Below are positions 29,702-38,944 of a stretch of 40,196 bases of DNA, piece after piece. The notes below the pieces were generated by a model. It did no database searches, had not been told where the DNA came from, and worked only from the letters and a program-made list of their open reading frames with translations. This stretch comes from Pseudomonadota bacterium (GTDB lineage: Bacteria > Pseudomonadota > Gammaproteobacteria > Halothiobacillales > Halothiobacillaceae). The stretch lies in contig JAJYPA010000020.1 of the NCBI GenBank assembly GCA_021795795.1, positions 1-40,196 on the forward strand, read 5' to 3'. Position 1 is the stretch's first letter. Every line of letters starts with the position of its first letter. The position numbers and the translations under genes were made by a program.

Positions 29702-30866
29702 ACAATTGCTGCTGCCCGGCCTGCTGCTCGCCGGCGGCGCCATATGGAATGTGTGGCCAGCTGGTGCTGCGGTATTGTCGCTGCTGTTGCCGGCCGGGAT
29801 TATCCAGGCCGAACGAAAAAGCGCGCGCTGGCTGCTCGCTTTTATCTGGTTCCTTGCCGGATCAGTATCAATCGTACCGGCTGCGGCCGGTTTTTTTGGG
29901 TCACAGGCGCTGGGGTTCGGGGTCGCTGCCTGGGTTGCCTCATCGGCGCTGCTTGCGTTGCCATGGGTCATCGCCAATACACCGGCTCGCGCTATTGCAG
30001 CCGTGCTGCTCGACGCCATTCCGCCCATCGGGCTGATTGGCTGGCTGTCACCACTTACCGCTGCAGGGTGGCTATTTCCTGGCCAAGGACTGGCTGGCGT
30101 TTTGGGGTGCCTGATGGTGATGGCATGGATAGCAGCCGTCGCCAACCAGTGCGCTGGTCACCGGCATTCTCGTGTTTACCTCACGGGTGGCATTCTGGTC
30201 GTGTGGAGCGTATTCGTCAACCTGCTTTATATTCCTCCGGCAGCGCCGGCAGGCTGGGTGGGAATACAAACTTCCATTCCACCCAGCAACGGGAATGTTT
30301 TCCAGGCGATCACCAATAATCGTGCGTTGATTGCGGCAGGCCAATCGCAGGGTGCTCATGCAAAATACCTGCTGTTTCCGGAGGCTGTACTGGATGACTG
30401 GTGGCCGGGCACCAGATCCCAAATTGCAGCTGCTGTACCGCACGGACAAACCTGGATCATCGGTGCAGAAACTCAAGGCGCTGGCGCGAGCTGGGATGCG
30501 CTCGTGATTGCGCGTGCGCATCATACAAACCCACGCCCAGTTTTCCGCGCTTCACTTCCCATGCCGGTCAGTATGTGGCGACCGGGTTTTGCTGAAAGTT
30601 TTCAGGCGGCTTGGCACGAACCGGTTCAGGAAATTGGCGGCCATCGGGTTTGGGCAAGCATCTGTTTTGACCAAGTGCTGCCATGGGTCTGGATTGATGG
30701 GATGATTCAACGTCCGGATCTGGTACTGTTACCCAGTAATGACTGGTGGGCGCAGCCTTGGAATTCAGCGCCGGAGATTCAGAAAGTACAAACAGAGGGC
30801 TGGATCAGGGTGATGGGTGTGCCGGCAATTTTTGCGAATAATTCGTTTATGCCAACGTCAAACTGA
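29691..30866 (+). CDS. traB: TraB-like carbon-nitrogen-hydrolase-fold membrane protein
   Basis: A 391-residue TraB-family protein related to apolipoprotein N-acyltransferase. The first 180 residues form several hydrophobic helices. The rest is the nitrilase-type domain with YLLFPEAVLDDWWPG (catalytic-type Glu), the TraB signature LPMPVSMWRPG, and WASICFDQVLPWVW (catalytic-type Cys). It ends GWIRVMGVPAIFANN as TraB proteins do. The Lys normally present before the signature seems to be Arg (VFRASLPMP), so catalysis is uncertain. TraB is found on Ti and IncP-type elements, where it affects transfer efficiency. Last gene of the operon. Confidence 0.85.
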   Translation: MRIKQLLLPGLLLAGGAIWNVWPAGAAVLSLLLPAGIIQAERKSARWLLAFIWFLAGSVSIVPAAAGFFGSQALGFGVAAWVASSALLALPWVIANTPARAIAAVLLDAIPPIGLIGWLSPLTAAGWLFPGQGLAGVLGCLMVMAWIAAVANQCAGHRHSRVYLTGGILVVWSVFVNLLYIPPAAPAGWVGIQTSIPPSNGNVFQAITNNRALIAAGQSQGAHAKYLLFPEAVLDDWWPGTRSQIAAAVPHGQTWIIGAETQGAGASWDALVIARAHHTNPRPVFRASLPMPVSMWRPGFAESFQAAWHEPVQEIGGHRVWASICFDQVLPWVWIDGMIQRPDLVLLPSNDWWAQPWNSAPEIQKVQTEGWIRVMGVPAIFANNSFMPTSN

Positions 30867-31161
30867 ACACCATCCCCACTCAATTATCAATGACCCGCAA
30901 ACAGCCAGTTACGGCGCGGCTTTTTTCCCATCGCACCATACGATGCCATGAAAAATACCATGTTTGCTCGTTGGCCCGTCCCGAACAATTCGCAATCCAT
31001 TTGTGATTCAGTTTACCGGGGAAACCGTACCCACAGAAAAATTAAAAAACGCGGAAACTAAAAATTATATTACAAATCAATATGTTAAATAATTCCTCAT
31101 GCCGCACGATATTAGCTCCTGTAGTTGACCATCCATCCTGGATACAAACAGAGTGCTCGAT
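30867..31161. other. Gap between the transfer region and the defence block
   Basis: A 295-base gap with no gene that I can support. The base composition turns AT-rich from about 31030, consistent with a junction between the conjugation core and inserted cargo. I looked for terminal inverted repeats or a target duplication at this edge and could not see one by eye. Both flanking genes end here (convergent), so terminators are expected, but no clean hairpin with U-tract is visible. Confidence 0.5.
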
Positions 31162-32982
31162 TTACGCCTCTTCCTCGCCAACAAGCAAGACACAGAGATC
31201 ATCTTTTGGAGTCAAAATCGTTGTCTGACGCTTCCCCCTGGTGATACTTACGCGAAGGTTTTGTCGCGCCTGGTCATTGATTTGGTCTTTGGAGTTACCC
31301 CAAACAATGCGGTCAAGATTAGCGACAATCTTTCCCTTTACACGCATCGGCCAACCTTCAAAAATTATCACCTCGTCGAACTGCTTCCCTTTCGCCTTGT
31401 GCATGTTCATTACGACAACACCAGCCTCCGGCTTGGCACTCGCGGAAAAGTGCTCCTGGACAAATGCTTGCCTGACAATTGACAAGACGTTGCGATACCC
31501 ATTGTCTCGCCAGTCCAGAGAAAGCTCTTGACGGAGCTGAGTGCCTCGATCCAGTACACGAATATTCTTAACCTCTACTGCGATCTCTTTCAGGCGGGTG
31601 CAGGCCCCATTTTCTAGAGCGTGTCTAACTGCTAGCCAGTCTTTGGCTGGATCGCCTGTAAAGACAAGTGCACGCACCTGTTCATACACGACTAGAACGT
31701 TAACGAGCACACTATTTCGGCGAATTGCCTTACCGGTGATCCGGCAAGCCAATAATTCGTCATAAGACTTCCGAATATTTGCAGCCTCTTTAAGCGCACC
31801 TTGCGTCGGTTCACCGCCACCTTTGCCCTGGAAGTAATTGCAAATCAGGTTAATGAACAGCTCGAAGTGGCGACTTTCCAGGGCGGGTTGCATCAGAAGT
31901 GCGATGATTTCTGCAGCAAGAATGGCGGCCTCCATCTCGATAGTAGCGGTATGGTGCACTTCGGCCATCCCAGCCGGGGGTTGACGCAATGCATCCGATA
32001 CTAGGCGCGTCATCTTCTTGGTCGGAACAAGAATCGCCAGAGACCAGTTGTCGATGCTTTGCGCAATTAGCCGCTGACGGACGGTATATATCGTGGTCAC
32101 CAACTTAGTCATCGCCGGACCATGGAACGGATCAAAGACATCGAACGCAATACCTTTATATTCCTGCTGACGAAATTTTCCGGTAAGTATGTCATTGCCA
32201 AAAATGGCAATTTCTGTCCCCGCGCTTCGATGATTGTCCGTACTTAGGTCAACCTCGGTAGGGGTAAATGCACCACGGAAATGATCGAGGCGAGCAGGGT
32301 CTGCGCCGATCCAGTCGTAAATTCGCTGTTCCGGGTCCGCAAGCGCGATCAACCGACAAAATCCACCGAGCGCCTGGATTACATGCCATTGCGTTTCATT
32401 CGTATCTTGAAACTCGTCAAGGATAATAACCGGATACATAGCCGCGACAAGACGCCGGATGCGCTCGCTACCATGCAGAATGCTTCCTACATACGGCGCG
32501 AAGAGATCGAAGCATATGCGTCCCTCATCCGCAGCTAGGCGAGCGCGTTCCGCCGCTTCGGCGTCCTTTTTGGCTTTCTTTTGTTGATCCGAGAGATTTC
32601 TGGCCGGAAAGTTCGACCTAACCCCCGATAGGGATATGGCCTCATTAGGCGGCGTGAGAATCACCAAGCGACGGGGTAGACCGACTAGATAGCCATGCGT
32701 TTTGAGAATGCGCCAGAAGAATGCGTGATAGGTATCGACTTCGATGAGGCGCTTCGTGGCGGGCAGAATTTTCTGCTCGTACTCGATGGCCTCTACCACA
32801 CGGGAAATGGTAGCGCGAGCGAAGCTGAGAAACAGAATCTTCTGACCAGAACGGATATTTTGCTCGGCGATCTGTGCCGCCTTGATGATCGAAATTGTTG
32901 TCTTGCCCGAACCTGGCCCTCCCGTGACAATGAGGTGCCCATCCGCCTCCATTGCATCTAATTGGCCTTTAGTCAGTTCCAT
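31162..32982 (-). CDS. UvrD/Rep-like superfamily 1 helicase, GajB-like partner of OLD nuclease
   Basis: A 606-residue SF1A helicase. Motifs: Walker A IVTGGPGSGKTT (18-29), Ia FLSFARATISRVVEAI, Walker B VIILDEFQDTNETQW (185-199), motif III IALADPEQRIYDWIG, motif V VVVMNMHKAKGKQFDEVI and motif VI LRVSITRGKRQTTIL. The start at 32982 overlaps the OLD gene by 14 bases. Class 2 OLD nucleases are typically encoded beside such a UvrD/PcrA/Rep-like helicase, and the pair is the Gabija anti-phage system (GajA-GajB). It is longer than typical GajB (about 500 residues), so the relation may be distant. Last gene of the block. Confidence 0.88.
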   Translation of the reverse strand: MELTKGQLDAMEADGHLIVTGGPGSGKTTISIIKAAQIAEQNIRSGQKILFLSFARATISRVVEAIEYEQKILPATKRLIEVDTYHAFFWRILKTHGYLVGLPRRLVILTPPNEAISLSGVRSNFPARNLSDQQKKAKKDAEAAERARLAADEGRICFDLFAPYVGSILHGSERIRRLVAAMYPVIILDEFQDTNETQWHVIQALGGFCRLIALADPEQRIYDWIGADPARLDHFRGAFTPTEVDLSTDNHRSAGTEIAIFGNDILTGKFRQQEYKGIAFDVFDPFHGPAMTKLVTTIYTVRQRLIAQSIDNWSLAILVPTKKMTRLVSDALRQPPAGMAEVHHTATIEMEAAILAAEIIALLMQPALESRHFELFINLICNYFQGKGGGEPTQGALKEAANIRKSYDELLACRITGKAIRRNSVLVNVLVVYEQVRALVFTGDPAKDWLAVRHALENGACTRLKEIAVEVKNIRVLDRGTQLRQELSLDWRDNGYRNVLSIVRQAFVQEHFSASAKPEAGVVVMNMHKAKGKQFDEVIIFEGWPMRVKGKIVANLDRIVWGNSKDQINDQARQNLRVSITRGKRQTTILTPKDDLCVLLVGEEEA

Positions 32983-34840
32983 CGGAATCAGCTTCCTGGT
33001 CGGCTCCTGCCTCGGCTGGCGCAACGGCCGCATCATCATTTACAGGAGCGGGCATGCCGGCCGCTTTCAGTTTTAGTGCTGCGTCCCGAAGCCACTCCGG
33101 CACTTCAGCTTCGCCACACTGTGCAAGAAAATCGGCAATACCCCAATTGCCCTTCGACCATGCAAAATATGCTGCGAGTGCGTCTGCCGGCTGCGCCTCC
33201 GGGTCTGGGTATTTCTGGGCCAAGTGTTGCGGCCAATCCAGCTGCTTTGCGAATCGCTTTAGGGCCTCTGCCGTAGTGCCTTTCAAGACCAAATCCTCAA
33301 AGCCCTTTTCGTCATGCATTAGAAGCAGTTCGACCTGCGCCTCAATCAAAGTTTTGTGCGCATCCTCTTGTTTGTCGCAAATCGCGAAGGTACGCTTTCC
33401 CAGCGCTCTATATAGTTGGGCCATACCGGGGACGTTTTTCTCGCCATCTGCATCAACAGTGCATATTCCAAGAGCTTCGAGCGAAAGGTATTTCCCGGGG
33501 TTGAGTTCTGCGAGGCGGCGGCACACAACCGGAAAAGCTGAATATTCAGTAGGCCCTTCCGCAAGAAGAACTCTGCGAGCAAGTAAGCCCTCGCAGAATC
33601 GAGTGCGGAATTCCTGCCTGTAGCGCTTCGGCTTCACATTTTCAGGTAGTTCAATAGCCCTCTGTGCCAATTGCCCCTCAGCATCGCGTACGAGGACGAC
33701 AGTCTCTTCAGTTGCGAACTCTTCAAGCACATAGGGCGAATGAGACGTAAAAAGGGTTTGCGACGCGAGCTTGCGTACTTCATGGACAATTCGTTTCTGC
33801 GCATATGGAGGTATTGCCGTTTCCGGCTCTTCCATGGCAAATATAACGTTTTGCTTGCTTTCAGCAATTTGGGACAGCATGGCAAGGACAAGCATATTGA
33901 TAGTGCCCGTGCCTTGGCGATAAAAAGGTGCCGCATGATCGCCATCACCTGTGGCGATGAAGGCCGTAATTACCTTTCTCAGATGTTCGCGTGTAAGAGT
34001 TGACACCTTGAGATGAGGCTCTACGCCCCATTCCTTTGGAACATATTTCTGGAGTGCAGTGTTAATGCTCTCTAATACAGGGGAAATTCCCAGCGCAGGA
34101 TCACTTGCAACCGACAAACCTGAAAGAGTAGCAAGGGTATCCTCCCACATCTGCGGACGGACCTCCTTCAAGCGCAAAATGATGTCGAGCAAGCTACCAC
34201 GCTCCAAGCTCAAGGCCCGGGAACCGGTACGGATGGAACGGAGGTACAGGAAGCCACAAAGTTGCTTATGTTTTCTGGAAAACGGTTCCGGTTTGTCACC
34301 TTCGGTGAGGCTGCGAGTGAAGTAGGTCGCACCCTCGAAATCGTCTTCATCTTCGTCGTACCATCCATGAAACGTGACACGGAGCGCCTCCGTAATCGAA
34401 GCAGTATCAACGCCAGCGGGATTGGGATCGTCGTAAAACTTGCGCGCCACTGAGTCCCAGAATTCGATGTAATCACCGAATTTTCCCTTCTGTTCCTCGG
34501 TAAGGTCCGCAATAGTCGCCTCTATAACAATTTTTGGTGCGGTAGCTTCGGCAACTTTTGCATCAGCTCGGGGTGGAGCATCGTCGTCGGACGCCACCGC
34601 ACCTTCAACGTTTGGCGGAGGTGCACCAGGTGCGCGAGTGTAGGCGCCTCTGAAGAAATCGTGTTCATCAATTGAAGGTTGGCGATTCAAACGATCAGGC
34701 CCTAGAACCAAGTCTAGAGCCTCCAATATTGTGGTCTTGCCGGTGTTGTTATCGCCGATGAGAACACCATGCTTAGGGAATAACAGCTTTGCCTGCTTAA
34801 TACCCCTGAAATTCTCGATTTCTACTAGGGCTACACGCAT
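32969..34840 (-). CDS. OLD-family ATPase/Toprim nuclease (class 2, GajA-like)
   Basis: A 623-residue overcoming-lysogenization-defect nuclease. The ABC-type ATPase half shows MRVALVEIENFRGI, Walker A IGDNNTGKTT (28-37), signature YRQGTGTINMLVLAML (307-322), Walker B VIFAMEEPET (332-341) and the switch His in FTSHSPYVLEEF (364-375). The Toprim half begins with VLLAEGPTEYSAF (424-436), and AICDKQED (486-493) supplies the acidic metal ligands. An insertion with an Asp/Pro-rich stretch at about 68-100 is unusual. The start at ATG 34840 has AGGA 6 bases upstream. Overlap with the helicase gene downstream places it in a Gabija-like pair. Activity is inferred from family knowledge: nucleotide-sensing, DNA-nicking. 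Confidence 0.9.
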   Translation of the reverse strand: MRVALVEIENFRGIKQAKLLFPKHGVLIGDNNTGKTTILEALDLVLGPDRLNRQPSIDEHDFFRGAYTRAPGAPPPNVEGAVASDDDAPPRADAKVAEATAPKIVIEATIADLTEEQKGKFGDYIEFWDSVARKFYDDPNPAGVDTASITEALRVTFHGWYDEDEDDFEGATYFTRSLTEGDKPEPFSRKHKQLCGFLYLRSIRTGSRALSLERGSLLDIILRLKEVRPQMWEDTLATLSGLSVASDPALGISPVLESINTALQKYVPKEWGVEPHLKVSTLTREHLRKVITAFIATGDGDHAAPFYRQGTGTINMLVLAMLSQIAESKQNVIFAMEEPETAIPPYAQKRIVHEVRKLASQTLFTSHSPYVLEEFATEETVVLVRDAEGQLAQRAIELPENVKPKRYRQEFRTRFCEGLLARRVLLAEGPTEYSAFPVVCRRLAELNPGKYLSLEALGICTVDADGEKNVPGMAQLYRALGKRTFAICDKQEDAHKTLIEAQVELLLMHDEKGFEDLVLKGTTAEALKRFAKQLDWPQHLAQKYPDPEAQPADALAAYFAWSKGNWGIADFLAQCGEAEVPEWLRDAALKLKAAGMPAPVNDDAAVAPAEAGADQEADSDGTD

Positions 34841-34910
34841 GTTTTTCCTCTCTCCCAAAACATATAATTAGCTTGCCGTATCCGTCAAAAAAAGTGCCAA
34901 AGGTCCAATC

Positions 34911-37082
34911 TCACACGGTCGCCAGTTCGGAATTCGCTTTGTCAGGTTCGTCGGCAACATCACCTGCCTTCGGCCCCACGGCCAAACGGATGGCATCGAG
35001 ATCAACCTTGATGTCGTCAAAGCTCAAGTCATCTGCCGCACGAGCAATCAAGGTTTGCGCTGCGCCGATAACGAAGCGATCACCAGCTGAGATTTGCAGA
35101 CCAGCCGCTTGCAGCCGGTCCGACAAGGTGTCGACGGTCAAACGCACGTCGTTAATCGCAAGCGATTGATACAGCGCAAACGCCTTCTTGCGACAGACGA
35201 GGATCGCGTCGAGGCTGATTGGGTCTTTCGCGGCCGTCTTGGGACTTGCTGCGCGCAGCTCGGCATGGACAGGGTGGGCAGCTACCACAGCCAGGCCGGA
35301 CTTGTTAATCGCCTCGTAAATCGCCGCCCAACCCTCGGCTCGCGAGTGATGGAAGCTGAACACTAGCACACCATCGTCCTTAAGTACCCTACACGCCTCG
35401 GTGAACACTGAGGCGAGCTGTCGTGCGAACACGCGGGGGTCTTTGTGCTGTACTTCGCCCTCGTCGGACGAGTCTTCGCGGGCCATCCACTGGTAGCGGT
35501 CGCGCAGCACTGGCGACAGCCAAGCGAAGAAAAAATCACTCAGCTCGGAGTAATGAACGAAGTCGAAATACGGCGGGTCGGTCACAACCGCATCCACCGA
35601 CCCTGCAGGTACTGGCAGTTTGGAGCTATCGCCGTTCAGGATCAGCAGACCATGATCGGCCGCGTTCAGTTCAGCCCATGTCTCGACGCGGCGCGCCTTG
35701 ATTGGGTTGCTGGCTATTGTCTTGCGAGAACCTACACGGCCACCCATTAAGTCGTACACGAATTCAATCTCAAAGGGTTCATCAAGATAGCGCTTGGCGC
35801 GCAACAGCCGCGACTCGAATAAGGTACAGAAAGTGCCGCTGCTCTTGTCGGTGCCCCAGACTGAGTTTTCAAGCGGCGTGCGCTCGGGCTTCAGGATGTG
35901 ATTCGAGAACATATGCCGGACGGCTCCAGTGCCCTCACCCTTGAAACTGCAAAACAGGTTGTTGAACTCCAAGGTGCTGGAGAATAGACAAAGCATTTGC
36001 TTTTGCACCATAAGGTCGTCGATGCGGAGGATTTCCCGCAGCAGTAGGCCGAGGCACAGCAATTGACGTGCATTGAAGAAGTCACGCCACCGCGTGTAGC
36101 CGTAACCACGCGCCTGGTCGGTGTTGTGACCAGATCGAACGCCAGTTTCTGGCAAGGGTAATGTCTCGCTGGCAAGCCGTTCCTGTGCCTCCTCGTTGAG
36201 CGCCAAGTCCTCGTCACGCACAGGCAGATAGACCTTCGAGCCGTCTGCGCGCAGCGCCATCATTGCGTACATACGATGGATGGGTGCCGTGCCGTCCTTG
36301 GGCAGAAGCTCTTTGATACGGTAGCGCTGACCTCCTTTGGCAGTAACGTACTGTCCAGCAGCTGGACCTTCCTGCGGGTTGAAGTGATAGCCACAGTGCT
36401 GGCAATGGAGGTCGGTCGCGTCGTAGCGATCCTCCAACACGCCCCAGCAGCCCGGACACACAATCTGCGCTCGCGGCTTCTTCTTAGGGTAAGCATCCTG
36501 GGAGAACACGTAGCGTGACAATAAAGGGATAACTTCGCCTTCGGGCGTCGTCACCATCTTGACCCAGAAATAGTACAGCACGGGAATCAGTTCGCCCGTT
36601 TGCGGATCGCGGGTCTGGTAATAGCGGCGAATCTCTGGAGCTACGTCGCGTTCAAGCTGCTCGAAAGCGGTTCGGAGCTGAGCTTCTGACGCTGGCGTGA
36701 ACGCCTGGCGGACAAGGAAGGTGCTGACAGGGTTGATGTCGCAACCGATGGCCTTAGCTCCGAGCTTCACAGTCTCGCCCAGCGTGGTGCCACTGCCCAT
36801 AAAAGGGTCGAGCACCACTTTCCCGGCCAGATCATGCGTCTTGTAAAACTGCGCCCAGATATCCGTACCAGGCTGGCTCAACGCGCCCAGGACGATGCCA
36901 CGAAACACCGACCCGAGCCGGGTCGCCCACCACTTATGGATGTGGTAGATCGGCCGATTGATCTCCTTTCGCCAGCTTTCTTGCTCCGCGATCTGGCTGA
37001 TCTCGACCAGCGGGAAGTCACACTCCAGCGCGGTCGCTGCGGCCGGATGGACGAGCCCGATCTTGTCGGTGATGCTGTTCAT
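34911..37082 (-). CDS. Zn-ribbon adenine-specific DNA methyltransferase (COG1743-like)
   Basis: A 723-residue amino-methyltransferase. It starts with the family region REINRPIYHIHKWWATRLGSVFRGI (39-63). The AdoMet-binding motif is VVLDPFMGSGTTLGE (89-103), a zinc ribbon lies at C209-x2-C212 and C227-x2-C230, and the catalytic motif is VTDPPYFDFVHYSEL (500-514). The order FxGxG then DPPY with about 400 residues between is like group alpha with a very long insert. It most likely methylates adenine (possibly cytosine) to protect DNA from the adjacent nuclease. Its ATG overlaps the nuclease stop (ATGA), and 70 bases separate it from the OLD gene. Confidence 0.88.
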   Translation of the reverse strand: MNSITDKIGLVHPAAATALECDFPLVEISQIAEQESWRKEINRPIYHIHKWWATRLGSVFRGIVLGALSQPGTDIWAQFYKTHDLAGKVVLDPFMGSGTTLGETVKLGAKAIGCDINPVSTFLVRQAFTPASEAQLRTAFEQLERDVAPEIRRYYQTRDPQTGELIPVLYYFWVKMVTTPEGEVIPLLSRYVFSQDAYPKKKPRAQIVCPGCWGVLEDRYDATDLHCQHCGYHFNPQEGPAAGQYVTAKGGQRYRIKELLPKDGTAPIHRMYAMMALRADGSKVYLPVRDEDLALNEEAQERLASETLPLPETGVRSGHNTDQARGYGYTRWRDFFNARQLLCLGLLLREILRIDDLMVQKQMLCLFSSTLEFNNLFCSFKGEGTGAVRHMFSNHILKPERTPLENSVWGTDKSSGTFCTLFESRLLRAKRYLDEPFEIEFVYDLMGGRVGSRKTIASNPIKARRVETWAELNAADHGLLILNGDSSKLPVPAGSVDAVVTDPPYFDFVHYSELSDFFFAWLSPVLRDRYQWMAREDSSDEGEVQHKDPRVFARQLASVFTEACRVLKDDGVLVFSFHHSRAEGWAAIYEAINKSGLAVVAAHPVHAELRAASPKTAAKDPISLDAILVCRKKAFALYQSLAINDVRLTVDTLSDRLQAAGLQISAGDRFVIGAAQTLIARAADDLSFDDIKVDLDAIRLAVGPKAGDVADEPDKANSELATV

Positions 37083-37903
37083 TCACATCCGTCCTCAGGC
37101 TGGTAGTTCTCGTCGGGCTGCACGGGAGTGCCGGTCATCGCGACAGGCTTGCTGGTCTGGCCCTTGAGGCGGTACGCCACGAATCGATGCTGAGTGCCTG
37201 CGCTGGGATTTGGCACGCGCTCTGCGCGCAGTTCGTTCGTGCGTAGGTCGAAGTTGTAGCCAACCACCAATGTCTCGGCCTCGACACGGGTGAGATTGCC
37301 CACCACCTGGTAGCGATCATCAGTGTCGAAGTTTTCCGGAAGAATCAGGGTCATCAGTCCGGTGGTGCCTTCAGTCAACGCAAATGGTGTGGGCGCGACA
37401 TACATCTTCCGGTCACGGATCATGATGTCCCCATAGGTTCCAAAGCCCTTCACGCTCTTGTTCTTGTGGACATAGTTATGGTCGGCGTTGAGGAAATCGC
37501 CGTGGCACACCACGAGGTCAACGACAGGATACTGCTTTCGACCGCTGCTCTGGTCGGCATAGACAGAGAGGTCAGCCGGGTATCGGCCGAACACGTAGAA
37601 GATTTGGCGGCCGTTGTGGTAGCCGGTCGGCACCTGACTGTTCGAATCATAATCCTTCTCGCGACCAGGCCATGCAAGCCCTTTGATTTCGTAGCCCTCG
37701 GTGTACTCGACCAGACAGAAGTCGGGGTAGGTATTGCGACCAGACCCCTCGAAGTGGAGCGCGAGCTTTTGCAGACGTTGCTGAAACCAGTTTTGAAAGT
37801 GAAATTCTTTGTCCTTGGCGGATACGGATTCGATCAGCTCCCCGGCTTGTACGGCTAACACGCATTGCTCGAACACGTCGAAGCAGGTTGTCTTTTTGGT
37901 CAT
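37079..37903 (-). CDS. PD-(D/E)XK nuclease, probable restriction endonuclease
   Basis: A 274-residue protein next to and coupled with the methylase. The active site is legible as YPDFCLVEYTEGYEIKGL: Pro60-Asp61, then Glu72-Ile-Lys74. A possible additional acidic residue lies upstream in KDKEFHFQNWFQQRLQ (E33). This is the PD-X(10)-EXK core of restriction endonucleases. The remainder (HNGRQIFYVFGRYPADLSVY, VVDLVVCHGDFLNADHNYV) resembles no named enzyme that I can recall. As the immediate upstream partner of a DNA methylase in a 4-base-overlap arrangement, it is most simply the restriction subunit of a type II-like R-M pair. Specificity cannot be read from the sequence. Confidence 0.78.
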   Translation of the reverse strand: MTKKTTCFDVFEQCVLAVQAGELIESVSAKDKEFHFQNWFQQRLQKLALHFEGSGRNTYPDFCLVEYTEGYEIKGLAWPGREKDYDSNSQVPTGYHNGRQIFYVFGRYPADLSVYADQSSGRKQYPVVDLVVCHGDFLNADHNYVHKNKSVKGFGTYGDIMIRDRKMYVAPTPFALTEGTTGLMTLILPENFDTDDRYQVVGNLTRVEAETLVVGYNFDLRTNELRAERVPNPSAGTQHRFVAYRLKGQTSKPVAMTGTPVQPDENYQPEDGCE

Positions 37904-37925
37904 CTTTTTGTTATCCCTTCAAGGT

Positions 37926-38507
37926 TCAAATTGCCATGCTCGGCTGTACTACGCCGCAGTGCTTATAGATCGTGGTGCGCGATACCCCATAGTCACGCGC
38001 CAGCTCAGCGACACTGGTATTCGGATCACGCAAAAGCGTCTTGATGTGCCTAATCTGCTTCGCATCCAGCTTAGGCTTCCTACCGCCCACACGGCCACGG
38101 GCACGGGCGGCTGCAAGGCCAGCTTGGGTGCGCTCCCGAATCAGGTTGCGCTCGAACTCTGCCAACGCTGCGAATAGGTGAAACATTAGCTTACCCGAGG
38201 CGTTCGTCGTCTCAATCTTCTCGGTCAATGATTCGAAGCCAATGCCCTTCTCGACCAATTCGGTCACTATGCGCACGAGGTCTGGCAGGCTACGTCCCAG
38301 GCGATCCAACCGCCAGACGACAAGGGTGTCACCCTCCCGCAGGTCGGCCAAGCACTCTTCGAGCTGAGGACGGGCAACCGTGGACTTACCACTCGCGGTG
38401 TCTTGGTAGACACGCTGACACCCAGCGCGCTCCAAGGCATCCGCCTGAAGCGCAGTCGTTTGATCGTCAGTTGACACTCGGGCATAGCCAAAACGCAACT
38501 TTCCCAT
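37926..38507 (-). CDS. Serine recombinase (Tn3 resolvase/Pin invertase family)
   Basis: A 193-residue small serine recombinase. The catalytic domain begins LRFGYARVSTDDQTTALQADAL (Ser in RVST) and carries GDTLVVWRLDRLGRSLPDLV and FERNLIRERTQAGLAAARARGRVGGRKP. The C-terminal helix-turn-helix is DPNTSVAELARDYGVSRTTIYKHC. I chose ATG 38507 (GGAG 8 bases upstream) over ATG 38522. Such enzymes resolve Tn3-type cointegrates or invert DNA; no transposase gene is present here. It lies only 22 bases upstream of the nuclease gene, so it may be co-transcribed with the defence genes and may have mobilised them. Confidence 0.93.
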   Translation of the reverse strand: MGKLRFGYARVSTDDQTTALQADALERAGCQRVYQDTASGKSTVARPQLEECLADLREGDTLVVWRLDRLGRSLPDLVRIVTELVEKGIGFESLTEKIETTNASGKLMFHLFAALAEFERNLIRERTQAGLAAARARGRVGGRKPKLDAKQIRHIKTLLRDPNTSVAELARDYGVSRTTIYKHCGVVQPSMAI

Positions 38508-38538
38508 ACGTTTTCGCTCCATAGAAAACTGAACGGGT

Positions 38539-38568
38539 ATTTTAACACTTAAGGTGGCCTCCAGCCAA
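38539..38568 (-). promoter_or_regulatory. Candidate promoter for the recombinase/defence operon
   Basis: On the minus strand TTGGCT (38568-38563) and TAAAAT (38544-38539) are separated by 18 bases, a moderate sigma-70-like match. The recombinase ATG follows about 30 bases later. No other promoter-like sequence was obvious in the 22-base gap before the nuclease, so this one may serve the whole five-gene block. Confidence 0.35.
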
Positions 38569-38570
38569 TG

Positions 38571-38595
38571 AAAAGGGCAGCTCTCAGAGCTGCCC
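38571..38595 (-). terminator. Rho-independent terminator after the partition genes
   Basis: GGGCAGCTCT (38575-38584) and AGAGCTGCCC (38586-38595) form a perfect 10-bp stem around one central base. Read on the minus strand the hairpin is followed by TTTT and CATT. It ends leftward transcription from parA and its partner gene and insulates it from the recombinase promoter that begins immediately beyond. Confidence 0.7.
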
Positions 38596-38642
38596 AAGAA
38601 ATGACCATTTAACAAACAATCCTCATCTATTGGTCAACAATA

Positions 38643-38915
38643 TCAATTTTTGACACGACCAATTCCGTCAATAACCAACCCATGTTCAACAGCCCGATAA
38701 ATTGCCATATTGATGATAGCCGCGCGGGATTGCCCAAGCTCGGCGGCAAGTTCATCTACCTTCTGTAGCAAGGCTGGAGCTATGGTCAGACTGATTTGCT
38801 GTTTGTTGCCCTTCTTGACGCCTCTTGTCCGTGCAGCATCAGGCGCACCCGAAATGAACGTATCGGCCGCTGCTGAGGAATCCGGTATTTTTGTCTTCGG
38901 CTTCGTTATTGCCAT
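38643..38915 (-). CDS. Ribbon-helix-helix partition partner (ParB-analogue)
   Basis: A 90-residue protein with a disordered Ser/Ala/Lys-rich N-terminus and a C-terminal ribbon-helix-helix: KKGNKQQISLTIAPALLQKVDELAAELGQSRAAIINMAIYRAVEHG (beta strand, two helices). It lies 39 bases downstream of parA on the same strand, the usual place of the small centromere-binding partner in type Ib-like partition systems. It probably binds the repeated AATATTAAAAC boxes at this locus, both as partition site and autorepressor site. An in-frame upstream start (38930) is a TTG and was not chosen. Confidence 0.75.
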   Translation of the reverse strand: MAITKPKTKIPDSSAAADTFISGAPDAARTRGVKKGNKQQISLTIAPALLQKVDELAAELGQSRAAIINMAIYRAVEHGLVIDGIGRVKN

Positions 38916-38944
38916 TGCATGCCCTATCAATACTTTTCCGATAT

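Noticed and set aside
29691..30866. traB as a truncated gene
   Set aside because: The end (GWIRVMGVPAIFANN) matches the usual C-terminus of TraB proteins, so it appears complete.
37926..38507. Complete Tn3-family transposon around the defence genes
   Set aside because: Only the recombinase is seen; no TnpA gene or 38-bp terminal inverted repeats were visible at either edge.
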